Positions 1 to 6,010 of a DNA stretch of 6,670 nt are shown here, in pieces. Location: the NCBI GenBank assembly GCA_018969935.1, contig JAGWXJ010000101.1, positions 1 to 6,670 of the forward strand. The letters run 5' to 3'. Made by a program: the position numbers and the translations under genes. This DNA comes from Alphaproteobacteria bacterium (GTDB taxonomy: Bacteria > Pseudomonadota > Alphaproteobacteria > Micavibrionales > UBA1664). Numbering within the stretch: the stretch's first letter is position 1; each line of letters begins with the position of its first letter. The notes under the pieces were generated by a model. It saw nothing but the letters and a program-made list of their open reading frames with translations. It had not been told where the DNA came from and ran no database searches.

Positions 1-21
1 TCGCTGGTAGAATCGGAACCC

Positions 22-672
22 ATGACATTCGAAGCAATGACGACCCTCTTTTTTGGCGTGGCTCTTCTGGCCGCCAAACCCGGCCCCGGCATGATGACGG
101 TCGCCACAAAAGCGATGGGCGAGGGGCTAGGCAGCGTGCTCGCCTTCATGGTCGGTACCAACCTCGTCAAAATCATCTTCTTCGTGCTCGTTGTCATGGG
201 CTATGGCCTGCTGCCCGAACGCGCGCTTGTGGTATCTATCGCGCTCAAGGCCGCAACGGCGGCATACCTGATATGGCTTGGCGCGCAGGGTTTCAAAAAA
301 CGTGACCCCGATGCGTCCCCGCATGAAAGCATTCTCAAAAAGAAAGGCTTTACCGAGAATTTTACGGCCGGCTTCATGCTCACAATCGCAAACCCGTTCG
401 ATATTCTTTTCTTTGCAGGCGTGCTTCCCGCCATCTTCAAGGTGCAGGAAGTAGGCGTAGCCGATTATGCGCTCTGCGCTTTTATCATCGTACTGGCTGA
501 TTGTGTGGTGGCGCTGTCCTATGCGGTGCCAATTGCCCTGTCGCGCCGCTTTATCCCGCGCGCATTTGTGCGCAACCTCAATCTCGTGGCATCGCTCGGC
601 CTCATATTCGTGGGCCTTTATATTGGCGCAACGGCGCTACCAGCAACCGACATGACAACGGTAATGCCATGA
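22..672 (+). CDS. LysE/RhtB-family membrane exporter (translocator)
   Basis: Predicted inner-membrane exporter of the LysE/RhtB superfamily, whose known members export amino acids or related small metabolites; the substrate cannot be read from the sequence. The 216-residue product has the usual family length (about 205-215). Hydrophobic segments lie near residues 6-28, 38-61, 66-88, 114-138, 146-170 and 186-206, giving the expected six-helix pattern. The signature Pro-Gly-Pro sits at 20-22 within AAKPGPGMM; many members have TPGP instead. A second family-like motif, NPFDILFF, lies at 124-131, after a lysine-rich cytoplasmic loop (about 91-110). The ATG at 22 puts the N-terminus at the normal distance from the PGP motif; a weak GGAA lies just upstream. 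Its stop overlaps the purU start (ATGA), so the two genes are probably cotranscribed and coupled. Family assignment is firm; substrate is unknown. Confidence 0.88.
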   Translation: MTFEAMTTLFFGVALLAAKPGPGMMTVATKAMGEGLGSVLAFMVGTNLVKIIFFVLVVMGYGLLPERALVVSIALKAATAAYLIWLGAQGFKKRDPDASPHESILKKKGFTENFTAGFMLTIANPFDILFFAGVLPAIFKVQEVGVADYALCAFIIVLADCVVALSYAVPIALSRRFIPRAFVRNLNLVASLGLIFVGLYIGATALPATDMTTVMP

Positions 673-1505
673 CACAAAAAAACATTCTCAAACTTTCCTG
701 CAAGGACCAGCCGGGTATCGTTGCCGCCGTTTCAGGCTACCTGTTTGAAAAAGGCGCAAACATAGCGTCCTCCGCCCAGTTCGAGGATGCTGATAGCGGC
801 AACTTCTTCCTCCGCACCGTCTTCGCATCCGATGCCGATTTAAGCGCGGGCTTCGCGCCCATCGCCAAACGCTTCGGGATGGAATGGTCCATGCGCCCCG
901 AAAGTAAAAAGCCCAAAATTCTTGTTATGGTGTCAAAGGCAGGGCATTGCATTTCCGATCTGCTCTATCGTCAGAGCATCGGCGATTTGCCTGCCGATAT
1001 CTTGGCCATCGTAGGCAACCACCCGCGCGACGTACTGGAAGTACGCGATTTGAATGACGTGCCGTACCATCATCTGCCCGTAACGCCTTCTACCAAAAAA
1101 CAGCAGGAAGCGGCACTACAGGATATCGTCGTAAAAACAGGCGCTGATTTGGTTGTGCTTGCCCGTTATATGCAAGTCCTCTCCGATGATTTTTGCCGCA
1201 ACCATGCTGGTCGCATCATCAACATCCATCACTCATTCCTGCCTGGTTTCAAAGGGGCCAAACCCTACCATCAGGCGCATGCGCGCGGCGTTAAGCTGAT
1301 AGGCGCAACCGCCCATTACGTGACAGCCGATCTGGATGAAGGCCCGATTATCGAACAGGATGTCGAACGTATTACCCACGCAGCCACCCCCGATGACATG
1401 GTGGCGGTGGGCCGCGATATAGAGCGCCGTGTACTGACGCGCGCCGTCACCCTGCATTGTCAGGACCGCGTGTGCCTTGCAGGCCACCGCACGATTATTT
1501 TGTAA
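669..1505 (+). CDS. purU: Formyltetrahydrofolate deformylase (PurU)
   Basis: Cytosolic enzyme hydrolysing 10-formyltetrahydrofolate to formate and THF. In known organisms it balances the one-carbon pool and supplies formate for purine synthesis. The 278-residue length matches the family (about 280). An N-terminal ACT domain (about 5-75, with CKDQPGIVAAVSGYL) is followed by a formyltransferase-like domain (about 81-275). Catalytic-type residues are visible by comparison with glycinamide ribonucleotide transformylase: Asn185 and His187 in NIHHSFLPGF, and Asp223 in DLDEGPII. The frame is open further upstream to about 501, but that part overlaps lysE out of frame. ATG 669 starts MTQKNILKLSC, the normal PurU N-terminus. 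The start overlaps the lysE stop as ATGA and lacks a clear Shine-Dalgarno sequence, which suggests reinitiation coupling. The 3' end overlaps convergent mutS by 11 bp. Identity is near certain. Confidence 0.96.
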   Translation: MTQKNILKLSCKDQPGIVAAVSGYLFEKGANIASSAQFEDADSGNFFLRTVFASDADLSAGFAPIAKRFGMEWSMRPESKKPKILVMVSKAGHCISDLLYRQSIGDLPADILAIVGNHPRDVLEVRDLNDVPYHHLPVTPSTKKQQEAALQDIVVKTGADLVVLARYMQVLSDDFCRNHAGRIINIHHSFLPGFKGAKPYHQAHARGVKLIGATAHYVTADLDEGPIIEQDVERITHAATPDDMVAVGRDIERRVLTRAVTLHCQDRVCLAGHRTIIL

Positions 1506-4173
1506 TTTCCTTGAGCTTATACAGCGCTTCAAGTGCTTCCTTGGGGCTCAGCGCATCGGGCTCGAGGGTATCAAGGAATGCCTGAAGTGCTGGCGGAATA
1601 ACTGCCTGCTGCTTGGCGGCCACGGTCTGGAACAGCGGCAGGTTATCAACCAGTGCCGCAAGCGCGCCCGATGTTTCGGACTTCTGCAATTCGTCGAGTA
1701 TCTGTTGCGCGCGCGTAACCACAACGGGCGGCAGGCCCGCTAGCTTGGCCACATGCACCCCGTACGATTGGTCGGCGGCACCCGCCATCACCTCGTGCAA
1801 AAACACGATATCGCCCTTCCATTCCTTCACCTTCATGGCATGGCAGGAAAGACGCGCAAGCCTGTCCGTCAGGTTCGTAAGCTCGTGGTAGTGCGTGGCA
1901 AACAGCCCGCGGCACTGCGATACATTGTGCAGGTATTCAAGGCACGCCCACGCAATCGAAAGCCCGTCAAACGTGGCGGTCCCGCGACCGATTTCATCAA
2001 GGATCACGAGGGAACGCTCGGTCGCCTGGTTCAGAATGGCCGATGTTTCGACCATCTCCACCATGAAGGTGGAACGCCCGCGCGCAAGGTCATCCGATGC
2101 GCCAACGCGGGAAAACAATTTATCAATGACGCCGATATGCGCTGACGCTGCAGGCACAAAACTTCCCATCTGCGCCATAAGCGCAATCAAGGCATTCTGC
2201 CGCAGGAAGGTCGATTTACCTGCCATGTTCGGGCCAGTCAGCAGCCACAGGCGCGTATCGCCTGAAAGGTCGCTGTCATTAGGCACGAATTTGCCTGCAT
2301 CAAGCGCCGCTTCTACAACAGGGTGGCGCCCGCCTTTGATGCTAAACGCAAGGCTCTCATCCACCTGCGGGCAGGTGTAGTTGCACGCCGCTGCCAGATC
2401 GGCGAGGGCCGTACACACATCAAGGGCGGCAAGGGCTGCGGCCATACCGGCAATCGTGCCCGCAACACCCAGCACCATGCGGCGCAGTTCCTCGAAGGCC
2501 TGTAACTCCAGCGCCAAGGCCTTATCGGCAGCGGATATGATTTTGGATTCAAGCTCTGATAACTGCGGCGTTGAAAAGCGCACCACGTTCGCAAGCGTCT
2601 GCCTGTGCACGAACGGGTTTTCCCGCGCGGTATCGTCATTCGCGGGCTTGCCGTGGACCATCAACGCATCGGCATGCCGCGCGGGCACCTCGATGTAGTA
2701 GCCGAGCACGTTGTTGTGGCTCACCTTCAGGGTGTTGATGCCCGTAAGCCCCGCATAATCGGCCTGCAACTTGGCAATATGCTGGCGCGAGTCATCACGC
2801 AGGGCCTTGAGTTCATCAAGGGCGGGCAAATATCCGCGTGCGATAAACCCGCCATCGGACAGCAGGGCAGGCAGCTCAGCCGCAAGCGCACGGTGTAATG
2901 TTTCGTAAAGCGTATGAATGGCGGCATCAGCCGCAAGCGCACCTGATATATCTGCAACCGGTTCCGCAGCTGCGCCCATCTTTTGCAGTAGGTAAGCCCT
3001 GATGTCGGCAGTAGCGGCCAAACCGTCACGGATCATGGCAAGGTCACGCGGCGCCCCGCGCCCGAGCGATAGGCGCGATAAAGCCCGCTCCATATCCGGC
3101 AGGCGGCGAAGGGCCTCGCGCAACGCGCTGCGGTCGAGGCCCCGCTCCACAAACAGGCGCACCTGCGCAAGCCTGCGGCGTATCTCCGGCACATCGCGGG
3201 AAGGGGATGACAAACGCTCCGCCAGCAAACGCGAACCCGCCGATGTCAGCGTGCGGTCTATGCAGTCCAGCAAGCTGCCCGCACGCTCGCCCGTAATGGT
3301 GCGCACGATTTCAAGGTTGCGGCGTGTTGCGGCATCGATATCGACAACACCCGCAGCGCCCACCCCACGCGGCGGCAGCAAATGCGGCATCGCCCCTTTT
3401 TGCGTACGCGCAATGTAATCAAGCAGGCTACCCGCCGCCGTTACCTCGGCATCCGAAAAACTGCCGAAGGCATCAAGCGTACCGACACCGTAAAAATCCC
3501 GCAGCTTTTTGGCCGCGTTTTCAAAATCGAAGAGCGAATTGGGCTGCATGGTAAGCGCACGGCCCACGCTGCCCAAACCCTCTTCCTGCGCCAATCTCTC
3601 GGGCGCCAGCACCTCGCGCGCGCCAATCCGTTCAAGTGCCCCGCCAAGATTTTGCGATTGTATGGGCTGCGTACAAAACGCCCCCGTGGACATATCGCAC
3701 CACGCAAGGCCCATCGCATGCGGCGGGCCCGCAACACAGGCAATGTAATTGGCCGCGCGCGCATCCAAAAGCGTATCCTCGGTCAGCGTGCCCGGCGTCA
3801 CAATGCGGATGACATCGCGCGTGACCAGCGCCTTGTACCCCCCGCGGGCCTTGGCCTGCTCGGGCGTTTCGGTCTGCTCGCATAGGGCCACGCGGTGCCC
3901 CGCGCGGATAAGCCGCGCGAGATAACTTTCATGGGAATGCGCGGGCACCCCGCACATGGGGATATCCGTCCCCTGCGTTTTGCCGCGCTTGGTAAGCGCA
4001 ATATCCAGCACCTTGGATGCAATCAGCGCATCCTCGAAAAACAGCTCGAAAAAATCGCCCATGCGGTAAAACACAAGGCAATCGGGATGCGCCTTCTTGA
4101 CGGCCATGTACTGGGCCATCATCGGCGTATGCGCCTCGGGCGCTTCGTGTTGTGCTTCTGCTGTCTGGGACAT
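1495..4173 (-). CDS. mutS: DNA mismatch repair protein MutS
   Basis: Mismatch-recognition ATPase that starts methyl-directed or MutL-dependent repair. With ATG 4173 the product has 892 residues, in the range for alphaproteobacterial MutS. The N-terminal mismatch-binding domain has the Phe-X-Glu motif as F41-F42-E43 in YRMGDFFELFF. Connector, lever and clamp domains follow (about 140-590). The ABC ATPase has Walker A GPNMAGKST at 647-655, the signature-like loop GRSTFMVEM with Ser701, Walker B LVILDE with Asp726-Glu727, then GRGTATFDG and the FATHYHEL histidine region. The C-terminus, with LPLF and LSPKEALEALYKLKEI, matches the MutS dimer/tetramer tail. The frame continues upstream to a GTG at 4209, adding 12 residues that do not resemble the family, so ATG 4173 is preferred; neither start has a good Shine-Dalgarno sequence. 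The gene appears intact. Confidence 0.97.
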   Translation of the reverse strand: MSQTAEAQHEAPEAHTPMMAQYMAVKKAHPDCLVFYRMGDFFELFFEDALIASKVLDIALTKRGKTQGTDIPMCGVPAHSHESYLARLIRAGHRVALCEQTETPEQAKARGGYKALVTRDVIRIVTPGTLTEDTLLDARAANYIACVAGPPHAMGLAWCDMSTGAFCTQPIQSQNLGGALERIGAREVLAPERLAQEEGLGSVGRALTMQPNSLFDFENAAKKLRDFYGVGTLDAFGSFSDAEVTAAGSLLDYIARTQKGAMPHLLPPRGVGAAGVVDIDAATRRNLEIVRTITGERAGSLLDCIDRTLTSAGSRLLAERLSSPSRDVPEIRRRLAQVRLFVERGLDRSALREALRRLPDMERALSRLSLGRGAPRDLAMIRDGLAATADIRAYLLQKMGAAAEPVADISGALAADAAIHTLYETLHRALAAELPALLSDGGFIARGYLPALDELKALRDDSRQHIAKLQADYAGLTGINTLKVSHNNVLGYYIEVPARHADALMVHGKPANDDTARENPFVHRQTLANVVRFSTPQLSELESKIISAADKALALELQAFEELRRMVLGVAGTIAGMAAALAALDVCTALADLAAACNYTCPQVDESLAFSIKGGRHPVVEAALDAGKFVPNDSDLSGDTRLWLLTGPNMAGKSTFLRQNALIALMAQMGSFVPAASAHIGVIDKLFSRVGASDDLARGRSTFMVEMVETSAILNQATERSLVILDEIGRGTATFDGLSIAWACLEYLHNVSQCRGLFATHYHELTNLTDRLARLSCHAMKVKEWKGDIVFLHEVMAGAADQSYGVHVAKLAGLPPVVVTRAQQILDELQKSETSGALAALVDNLPLFQTVAAKQQAVIPPALQAFLDTLEPDALSPKEALEALYKLKEITK

Positions 4174-4212
4174 GCCCGAAACTATACGGAAACGGGCACG
4201 CGAAATCACCGC

Positions 4213-4238
4213 AAAACCGCCCGCAATCCACAGGCGGT
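4213..4238 (-). terminator. Weak hairpin with short T-run before mutS
   Basis: Read on the minus strand, ACCGCC (4238-4233) pairs with GGCGGT (4221-4216) across an 11-nt loop and is followed by a short T-run (4216-4213). This is a plausible but weak intrinsic terminator or attenuator. It lies between the small hypothetical gene (stop at 4263) and the mutS ATG at 4173. A 6-bp stem and only four T residues make it uncertain. If real, it would separate or attenuate transcription of mutS from the upstream small gene, and would argue against the GTG at 4209 as the mutS start, since that codon lies only three bases beyond the T-run. Confidence 0.3.
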
Positions 4239-4262
4239 AAGGGGTGGGGCGGAAGGGGGCGG

Positions 4263-4460
4263 TTACGCCCTCACGTTCACAAGCCCGCCGCGCGCACCTG
4301 CGCCAGCGCCCATATCATCGGCATCGCCGTCATTCTCGCGCTCCCCCGGCCCTTCAGCGGAAGGGGCTTGCGGTTGCGGCTTCGGCGCCTCGGCAGCCGC
4401 AGGGCGCGGCGTTTGGGCGGCAACAGGCGTTTGCAAAAAAGATAAACTCGATATGGCCAT
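4263..4460 (-). CDS. Small Pro/Ala-rich hypothetical protein
   Basis: I do not recognise this 65-residue product. It has a short hydrophobic/serine N-terminus (MAISSLSFLQTPV), a Pro/Ala-rich middle (about 14-38, with Glu, Gln and Lys), an acidic patch (about 40-51, ENDGDADD) and a Gly/Ala-rich end closing with LVNVRA. The whole is low in complexity and probably disordered. The N-terminal hydrophobic stretch is too short for a convincing signal peptide or membrane helix. Support for a real gene is the start region: a purine-rich AAGGAAAGGA (4480-4471) lies 10 nt before the ATG, in a gap with no competing gene. It ends 89 nt before the mutS ATG on the same strand, with a weak hairpin between. 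The opposite strand also has open frames here, as expected of GC-rich low-complexity DNA, but they lack comparable start signals. Confidence 0.55.
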   Translation of the reverse strand: MAISSLSFLQTPVAAQTPRPAAAEAPKPQPQAPSAEGPGERENDGDADDMGAGAGARGGLVNVRA

Positions 4461-4470
4461 GACAGGGAAA

Positions 4471-4480
4471 TCCTTTCCTT
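4471..4480 (-). promoter_or_regulatory. Ribosome binding site of the small hypothetical gene
   Basis: Minus-strand AAGGAAAGGA, containing two AGGA cores, lies 10 nt upstream of the ATG at 4460. It is the main evidence that the 65-codon frame is translated. The spacing to the nearer core is slightly longer than ideal. Confidence 0.5.
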
Positions 4481-4608
4481 ATACCGTACAGGATAACCCG
4501 CTAGCCTGATGCCAAACTGAAACCACCCAAGTCATTGAAACAGCGTAAACTTTCAGGGGTCTATCAGTTCGTTTGCACGTTTTTGTTCCCACCCCGCACC
4601 AAGGCCAT

Positions 4609-4633
4609 AAAAAACCCGCCAGCGAGGGCGGGT
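4609..4633 (-). terminator. Intrinsic terminator downstream of coaB
   Basis: Read on the minus strand, a perfect 7-bp GC-rich stem, ACCCGCC (4633-4627) with GGCGGGT (4620-4614), encloses a 6-nt loop. It is followed directly by six T residues (4614-4609, the first pairing in the stem). There is no T-run on the plus-strand side, so it acts in the minus direction. It lies about 100 nt past the coaB stop and is the natural end of the coaC-coaB transcript. Confidence 0.82.
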
Positions 4634-4659
4634 ATGGGTGTGCTTATAAGTAGGTTCAT

Positions 4660-4703
4660 TCTAGAAAAAAAATTATCCTTGATACAATTTTTAAGCGTCT
4701 AGA
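4660..4703. repeat. Imperfect AT-rich inverted repeat
   Basis: Two copies of TCTAGA (4660-4665 and 4698-4703) flank an inner complementary pair, AAAAATT (4668-4674) and AATTTTT (4686-4692). This could give a two-part stem of 6 plus 7 bp with a small asymmetric internal loop and an 11-nt apical loop. It lies in the 3' untranslated region of coaB, in DNA distinctly richer in A+T than its surroundings. The outer hexamers are themselves palindromic, so part of the symmetry may be chance. Function is unknown. Confidence 0.35.
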
Positions 4704-4730
4704 GATGCAAAGTAATTAAATGCGGATATT

Positions 4731-5402
4731 TCAAGAAACTCTCAACCGCATCATCCCTGCAACGGCGCTGACAATGCGCTCGGCGGCCTGAGTTTTATCA
4801 AGCGCGCCCCAGTCATCGGCGGCGGTTTCGGATACGGCAATCAGGTGCGTATCGGCAGCCCCGAAAATCGCGCCGCCGCCAACGTTGTTGGCCAAAATCA
4901 AATCAGCATTCTTTTTTTGCAGTTTGCCGCGCGCGTAATCCACCACGTCATTCGTTTCGGCAGCAAAACCGACCAGCACGGCAGGCCGCGCGGCAGAATG
5001 CCCGAGCGTGTGCAAAATATCGGGGTTGCGCACCAGCGTCAGGGTCAGCTCGTCATCGCCCTCGCGCTTTTTCATTTTGTGGGTTGCGATGCTTTTGGCC
5101 TTCCAGTCGGCCACGGCGGCGGCGCACACGGCGGCATCGGCGGGCAGGGCGGCCAAAGCCGCCTGTAACATTTCCTCGGCGGTTTCAACGTGCACCACAT
5201 GCACGCCCGCGGGGTCCGGTATTTCAACAGGGCCTGAAATTAGCGTCACGCGCGCACCCGCCGCTGCAAACGCAGCCGCAATCGCGTGGCCCTGCTTGCC
5301 GCTGGAACGGTTGCTGATATAGCGCACGGGGTCTATCGGCTCGCGCGTCGGGCCTGATGTCACAATCACGTGCCGCCCCGCAAGGTTATTTGAGTGTGGC
5401 AC
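4731..5402 (-). CDS. coaB: Phosphopantothenate-cysteine ligase (CoaB), stand-alone
   Basis: Second enzyme of the CoA pathway: it joins 4'-phosphopantothenate and cysteine after nucleotide activation (CTP in bacterial Dfp). With GTG 5402 the product has 223 residues, the size of the CoaB half of fused Dfp. Family motifs: SGPTREPIDPVRYISNRSSGKQG near the N-terminus (16-38, with Asn31 matching the ISNxSSG asparagine), AAVADW at 95-100, the KMKK lysine motif at 109-112, LVRNPDIL after it, FAAET at 146-150 and ANNV at 171-174. The frame is open to a TTG at 5426, but GTG 5402 has a GGAGG 6 nt upstream. It overlaps the coaC 3' end by 17 bp in another frame, so the two activities are separate proteins here. 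All core motifs are present, so it is probably functional. Confidence 0.92.
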   Translation of the reverse strand: MPHSNNLAGRHVIVTSGPTREPIDPVRYISNRSSGKQGHAIAAAFAAAGARVTLISGPVEIPDPAGVHVVHVETAEEMLQAALAALPADAAVCAAAVADWKAKSIATHKMKKREGDDELTLTLVRNPDILHTLGHSAARPAVLVGFAAETNDVVDYARGKLQKKNADLILANNVGGGAIFGAADTHLIAVSETAADDWGALDKTQAAERIVSAVAGMMRLRVS

Positions 5403-5928
5403 GCAACGCCTCCATGATGTCCGCAAGTTCGGCCAGACGGCCCAAACCTTCCTCGCCGCACGCCATCTCGCCCGCGGCCGGCCCCACTACGGCAATCCCG
5501 CGCGACTTGATGGTTTCGATGTTCGCAGCCGTGGCCTTGTTCGCCCACATCAGCGGGTTCATGGCAGGGGCCACAACCAGCGGCTTGTCGGATGCAAGAA
5601 TGACGGTCGAAGCAAGATCGCTGGCATGCCCGCCCGCGATTTTTGCAATCATGTCGGCACTGGCGGGCACAACGGCCACCACATCCGCCTCGCGGGAAAG
5701 GCGGATATGCCCCATCTCGCTCTCGTCGGTCAGCGAGAACAGGTCGTCATAAACCTTCTCGCCCGAAAGCGCGGCCACCGATAACGGCGTGATGAATTGC
5801 GCGCCGCCCTTGGTCAGGATGCAGCGCACCGATGCGCCTTCCTTTTTGAGAAGGCGGATAAGTTCAAGCGCCTTGTAAGCGGCAATCCCGCCACTGATGA
5901 TGAGCAAAACGCGTTTGTTTAAAAGCAT
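5386..5928 (-). CDS. coaC: Phosphopantothenoylcysteine decarboxylase (CoaC), stand-alone
   Basis: FMN-dependent HFCD-family flavoprotein that decarboxylates 4'-phosphopantothenoylcysteine to 4'-phosphopantetheine, the step after CoaB. The 180-residue product matches the N-terminal half of fused Dfp/CoaBC. It has the flavin-binding ISGGIAAYK at 11-19, the catalytic-type His74 in MGHIRLSREAD, PASADMIAKIAGG at 88-100, the PAMNPLMW substrate motif at 121-128 with Asn124, and the active-site Cys157 in MACGEEG. These correspond to His75, Asn125 and Cys158 of E. coli Dfp. It ends in TAA shortly after GRLAELADIMEAL, where fused homologues continue into CoaB. ATG 5928 starts a normal N-terminus, but no Shine-Dalgarno is visible and only about 33 bp separate it from the preceding terminator, so a leaderless message is possible. 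Confidence 0.94.
   Translation of the reverse strand: MLLNKRVLLIISGGIAAYKALELIRLLKKEGASVRCILTKGGAQFITPLSVAALSGEKVYDDLFSLTDESEMGHIRLSREADVVAVVPASADMIAKIAGGHASDLASTVILASDKPLVVAPAMNPLMWANKATAANIETIKSRGIAVVGPAAGEMACGEEGLGRLAELADIMEALRATLK
5409..5413 (-). promoter_or_regulatory. Ribosome binding site deciding the coaB start
   Basis: Minus-strand GGAGG inside the coaC 3' coding sequence lies 6 nt before the GTG at 5402, an ideal spacing. It favours GTG 5402 over the upstream TTG at 5426 and supports independent, coupled translation of coaB. The bases also encode Met-Glu-Ala of CoaC, so chance cannot be excluded. Confidence 0.6.
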
Positions 5929-5934
5929 GGATGG

Positions 5935-5963
5935 ATACTAGGGCAACGTAAGCCATAAAGCAA
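5935..5963 (-). promoter_or_regulatory. Possible coaC promoter (leaderless)
   Basis: On the minus strand, TTGCTT (5963-5958) and TAGTAT (5940-5935) are separated by 17 bp. They match the sigma-70 -35 consensus at 3 of 6 positions and the -10 consensus at 4 of 6. Only six bases lie between the -10-like element and the coaC ATG, so a start at the usual distance would fall on the ATG itself. This fits the absence of a Shine-Dalgarno sequence. The -35-like element overlaps the end of the upstream terminator's T-run. The match is modest and made by eye. Confidence 0.35.
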
Positions 5964-5985
5964 AACCCCCGCTTGAGGGCGGGGG
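5962..5985 (-). terminator. Intrinsic terminator after the Pro/Ala-rich gene
   Basis: On the minus strand, CCCCCGC (5985-5979) pairs perfectly with GCGGGGG (5972-5966) across a 6-nt loop, followed by four T residues (5965-5962). Two upstream A residues, and a G-T pair, could extend the stem. It lies 25 nt past the stop of the Pro/Ala-rich gene. Its stem-loop resembles that of the terminator at 4609-4633; both contain CCGCCCTC. Confidence 0.75.
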
Positions 5986-6010
5986 CTTGTGTGTTGTTAC
6001 CTTGATGCTG

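Larger units (their letters stand above)
4461..4730. other. Intergenic region between coaB and the small gene
   Basis: This 270-bp gap lies between the coaB stop and the start of the small hypothetical gene; both neighbours are on the minus strand. It holds the coaB terminator (4609-4633), an AT-rich stretch with an imperfect hairpin (4660-4703), and the leader of the small gene (4461 to about 4600). I found no convincing promoter by eye in that leader. A 31-codon minus-strand frame starting in the AT-rich part runs through the terminator hairpin and is not credible. No tRNA or recognisable regulatory RNA was seen. Confidence 0.6.

Noticed and set aside
501..668. Extended purU start upstream of 669
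   Set aside because: The extra residues are an out-of-frame reading of the lysE 3' half; the family N-terminus begins at ATG 669.
1970..2000. Ala instead of Ser/Thr in the GRGTATFDG loop after MutS Walker B
   Set aside because: From memory the GTATFDG form also occurs in other alphaproteobacterial MutS proteins, and all catalytic motifs are intact, so it is not a sign of loss of function.
4174..4209. 12-residue N-terminal extension of MutS from GTG 4209
   Set aside because: The added residues do not resemble MutS N-termini, there is no Shine-Dalgarno before the GTG, and the hairpin T-run ends three bases away.
3895..4509. 204-codon plus-strand frame opposite the mutS 5' end and small gene
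   Set aside because: It is antisense to conserved MutS mismatch-domain codons, and its composition is what a GC-rich shadow frame gives.
4565..4660. 31-codon minus-strand frame (MNLLISTPIP...)
   Set aside because: It runs straight through the strong coaB terminator hairpin and lacks a credible ribosome binding site.
5403..5426. TTG 5426 as the coaB start
   Set aside because: GGAGG lies inside the extension and is placed correctly for GTG 5402; the extension is only an alternate-frame reading of the CoaC tail.
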